Of a stretch of DNA of 64,000 bases, positions 62,454 through 64,000 are shown in pieces. The notes under the pieces were generated by a model. That model was given only the letters and a program-made list of their open reading frames with translations, was not told the DNA's origin and made no database searches. Within the stretch, counting starts at the first letter, position 1. Every line of letters starts with the position of its first letter. The translations under genes and the position numbers were made by a program. Location of the stretch: assembly GCA_040385645.1 (NCBI GenBank), contig JAZKGZ010000003.1, forward strand, positions 62,001-126,000, written 5' to 3'. Source of the DNA: JANXSS01 sp040385645 (lineage in GTDB: Bacteria > Pseudomonadota > Gammaproteobacteria > Burkholderiales > Burkholderiaceae_D).

Positions 62454-62705
62454 GTGAGAATTAACGGTTCAATAAATGTGTTGAAAATACATCAAAACAC
62501 CAAAACAAGTTACCAATAAGAAAAGGCAGTTCGCTACTGAGAAAAAAGCCGCTATAATTATTGGTTAGGAAGCTTTCTTCATGCTGCATTGCAACGTTTC
62601 ATGCGGAAATGCCCTATAGAGCAACACTATTTGTAGTTATTGTTTTTGATTACTGATATTGATTACTGATCGCGACTTTCTAATAATTCTTTGAAGGAAA
62701 TCCCC

Positions 62706-63029
62706 ATGAAAAAAACATTGTTAATCGCATCCCTCTTGTCGATCGCTCTGGTTGGTTGCAGCAAAAAAGAAGAAGTCGTCGCGCCGACCACGACCGCACC
62801 AATGACCGACACAGCACCTGCTGCAACGACGACCATGCCAGCACCAGCTGCTGATGCGTCCAGCGCAATGCCTGCTACTACCGCTACACCATCGGCTGCT
62901 CCTGCTGCTGCCGCTGATGCAGCTGCAGATGCAGCAAAAGCTGCCTCAACCGATGCAATGAAATCGGCTGATGTCGCAAAAGATGCTGCCAAGGATGCTG
63001 AGAAAGCTGCCGACGCTGCCAAGAAGTAA
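62706..63029 (+). CDS. Alanine-rich lipoprotein of unknown function
   Basis: A 107-residue lipoprotein: signal peptide MKKTLLIASLLSIALVGCS with lipobox LVGC, so Cys18 is lipidated. The mature part is low in complexity: first Thr/Pro/Ala (residues 25-65), then an Ala/Asp/Lys stretch (ADAAKDAEKAADAAKK) with the look of a helical coiled coil. AAGGAA at 62693-62698 serves ATG 62706. The 252 bases before it are AT-rich and probably hold its promoter. A terminator follows closely, so it is monocistronic, as for small abundant lipoproteins. Confidence 0.82.
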   Translation: MKKTLLIASLLSIALVGCSKKEEVVAPTTTAPMTDTAPAATTTMPAPAADASSAMPATTATPSAAPAAAADAAADAAKAASTDAMKSADVAKDAAKDAEKAADAAKK

Positions 63030-63043
63030 TTTTTAGGTATTCC

Positions 63044-63072
63044 AAAAACCGACCTACGGGTCGGTTTTTTTT
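63044..63072 (+). terminator. Rho-independent terminator after the alanine-rich lipoprotein
   Basis: An 11-bp stem (63044-63054 with 63059-63069) with a 4-base loop TACG and a run of T at 63065-63072. Textbook form. Confidence 0.93.
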
Positions 63073-63081
63073 CGCCAACTG

Positions 63082-63693
63082 ATGAAAAAATTATGCGTCT
63101 ACTGCGGCGCCTCCAGTGGCATGCTACCGGTGTATGCCGACGGTGCTCGCAACCTCGCTCGTAAGTTAGTCGCTGCAAAGATTGCCTTGGTCTACGGCGG
63201 TGGCAGCGTCGGGCTCATGGGTGTGCTAGCCGACGAAGTGATGCGGCTGGGCGGCGACGTCACAGGCGTGATACCGCAGGCGTTGTTAAAGCAGGAGGTA
63301 GGCCATCATGGGCTTAGCAGGCTGCATGTGGTCAATGACATGCACGCACGCAAAGCGATGATGATGGATTTGTCAGATGGTTTCATCGCCATGCCGGGCG
63401 GATTCGGAACGCTGGAAGAGCTATTCGAAGTGTTGACTTGGGCACAGTTGGGCTTGCACGACAAACCGATCGGACTATTGAATATCGACGGCTTTTTCGA
63501 CGGGCTAGTTACTTTTGTTGGTCATCAGGTTGACACCGGTTTTTTGCGGCAATCCTATGCAGCCATGCTAGTTCAAGCACGGCAACCTGCAGAGCTATTG
63601 CAGAAGTTAGCCGACTTTCGTCCGGTGCACACCGAAAAAATTCTCACGCAACACAGCGCTGCAGAGCTTTTACTCAGACCAGCCGACCGCTGA
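63082..63693 (+). CDS. LOG-family (lysine decarboxylase-like) nucleotide phosphoribohydrolase
   Basis: A 203-residue Rossmann-type protein. KKLCVYCGASSG at the N-terminus, LVYGGGSVGLMG, and the PGGFGTLEELFEVLTWAQLG signature define the LOG family, whose members release bases from nucleoside monophosphates, in plants and some bacteria giving cytokinins. The older name lysine decarboxylase is not supported. The start ATG 63082 lies 10 bases after the upstream terminator. Confidence 0.93.
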   Translation: MKKLCVYCGASSGMLPVYADGARNLARKLVAAKIALVYGGGSVGLMGVLADEVMRLGGDVTGVIPQALLKQEVGHHGLSRLHVVNDMHARKAMMMDLSDGFIAMPGGFGTLEELFEVLTWAQLGLHDKPIGLLNIDGFFDGLVTFVGHQVDTGFLRQSYAAMLVQARQPAELLQKLADFRPVHTEKILTQHSAAELLLRPADR

Positions 63694-63703
63694 TCGCCGT
63701 CGA

Positions 63704-64000
63704 TTATTTCGAACCCAATGCTTGTAGAAAATCAACGATCAAATCATCGGTATCTTCGATGCCGATCGAAACGCGAATCAGCGATTCGGCAATGCCCATA
63801 CCGGCACGCCGCTCGGCACCCATTTCATAAAAGATCGTATGCGCCACCGGTATGACCAGCGTACGCGTATCGCCGAGGTTGCTCGCCGACACCGCGAGTT
63901 GCAAGCGATTTAAGTAATCAAAGCAATCGATCTCGGGCTTGAGCTCGAAGCTAAGCAAGCTTCCGAACGCCTTGAATAGCTCTTTTGCAATCGCATGCTG
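63704..64000 (-). CDS. PLP-dependent sulfur amino-acid enzyme (Cys/Met metabolism family), C-terminal part
   Basis: The C-terminal ~98 residues of a gene that continues beyond the window. The visible blocks are LLSFELKPEIDCFDYLNRLQ, SNLGDTRTLVIPVAHT and RRAGMGIAESLIRVSIGIED, then the end QALGSK. These match the fold-type I gamma-family enzymes of methionine and cysteine synthesis (MetB, MetY or MetZ). The MGIAESLIRVSIGIEDTDDL wording is found in O-acetyl/O-succinyl-homoserine sulfhydrylases; which one cannot be told from the tail alone. Confidence 0.88.
   Translation of the reverse strand, partial: QHAIAKELFKAFGSLLSFELKPEIDCFDYLNRLQLAVSASNLGDTRTLVIPVAHTIFYEMGAERRAGMGIAESLIRVSIGIEDTDDLIVDFLQALGSK

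Noticed and set aside
1..64000. CRISPR array, complete insertion sequence, rRNA operon or restriction-modification system
   Set aside because: Both strands were read for regular spaced repeats, transposase blocks and methylase motifs; none were found apart from the integrase remnant.

Overview
The window looks like a chromosomal segment from a betaproteobacterium of the Burkholderiales, most like the Oxalobacteraceae (Herbaspirillum, Herminiimonas, Collimonas relatives). The evidence is gene content and order: a kinase, PP2C phosphatase, rph, rdgB and hemW run divergent from yicC-gmk-rpoZ-spoT; rpsF-priB-rpsR-rplI is followed by dnaB; alaA-hom-thrC is followed by moeA-moaD-moaE; and there is a PEP-CTERM exported protein. 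Gene density is high, GC is moderate, and most genes are intact housekeeping genes. Family placement is inferred from memory of such gene orders, not from a search.

Layout. 1-5068: tail of a PEP-CTERM protein, tRNA-Ser(UGA) followed by a decayed region with a broken tyrosine recombinase, a membrane acyltransferase, a manganese catalase interrupted by one in-frame amber codon, and a sorbitol-type SDR. 5218-14850: RNA and nucleotide housekeeping plus the stringent-response enzyme and greB. 14949-19051: an SDR, a large orphan gene whose C-terminal half resembles a protein tyrosine phosphatase with a degenerate active site, and an EAL-like/HDOD protein. 19235-31370 (mostly minus strand): rlmJ, aceA, clpB, molybdopterin genes, threonine branch and alaA. 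31525-39339: an L-Ara4N lipid A modification operon (arnT, arnB, arnC, the two halves of arnA as separate genes, arnD) followed by bcp. 39537-45732: phoH, a second orphan gene of unknown function, a Pit phosphate transporter with its DUF47 partner, and dnaB. 45903-51730: ribosomal proteins, priB, lexA with a perfect SOS box, trmJ, suhB and an RhlE-like helicase. 51780-64000: a collagen-like lipoprotein, a PAS-GGDEF-EAL protein convergent with a PAS-receiver protein, exported proteins of unknown function, an HNH protein beside mutS, slyD, a ribosomal oxygenase, an alanine-rich lipoprotein, a LOG-family enzyme and the end of a sulfur amino-acid enzyme.

Themes. Envelope modification (arn operon, acyltransferase, lipoproteins, PEP-CTERM), cyclic-di-GMP and phospho-signalling, and stress response (ppGpp, LexA, ClpB, peroxiredoxin, broken catalase) are the main functional groups. 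The most unusual items are the phosphatase-like orphan at 15768-17588, the orphan at 41287-42651 (both have the look of secreted effectors, although no secretion machinery lies in the window), the amber-interrupted catalase, and the collagen-repeat lipoprotein. No CRISPR array, complete insertion sequence, intact prophage or rRNA gene was seen.
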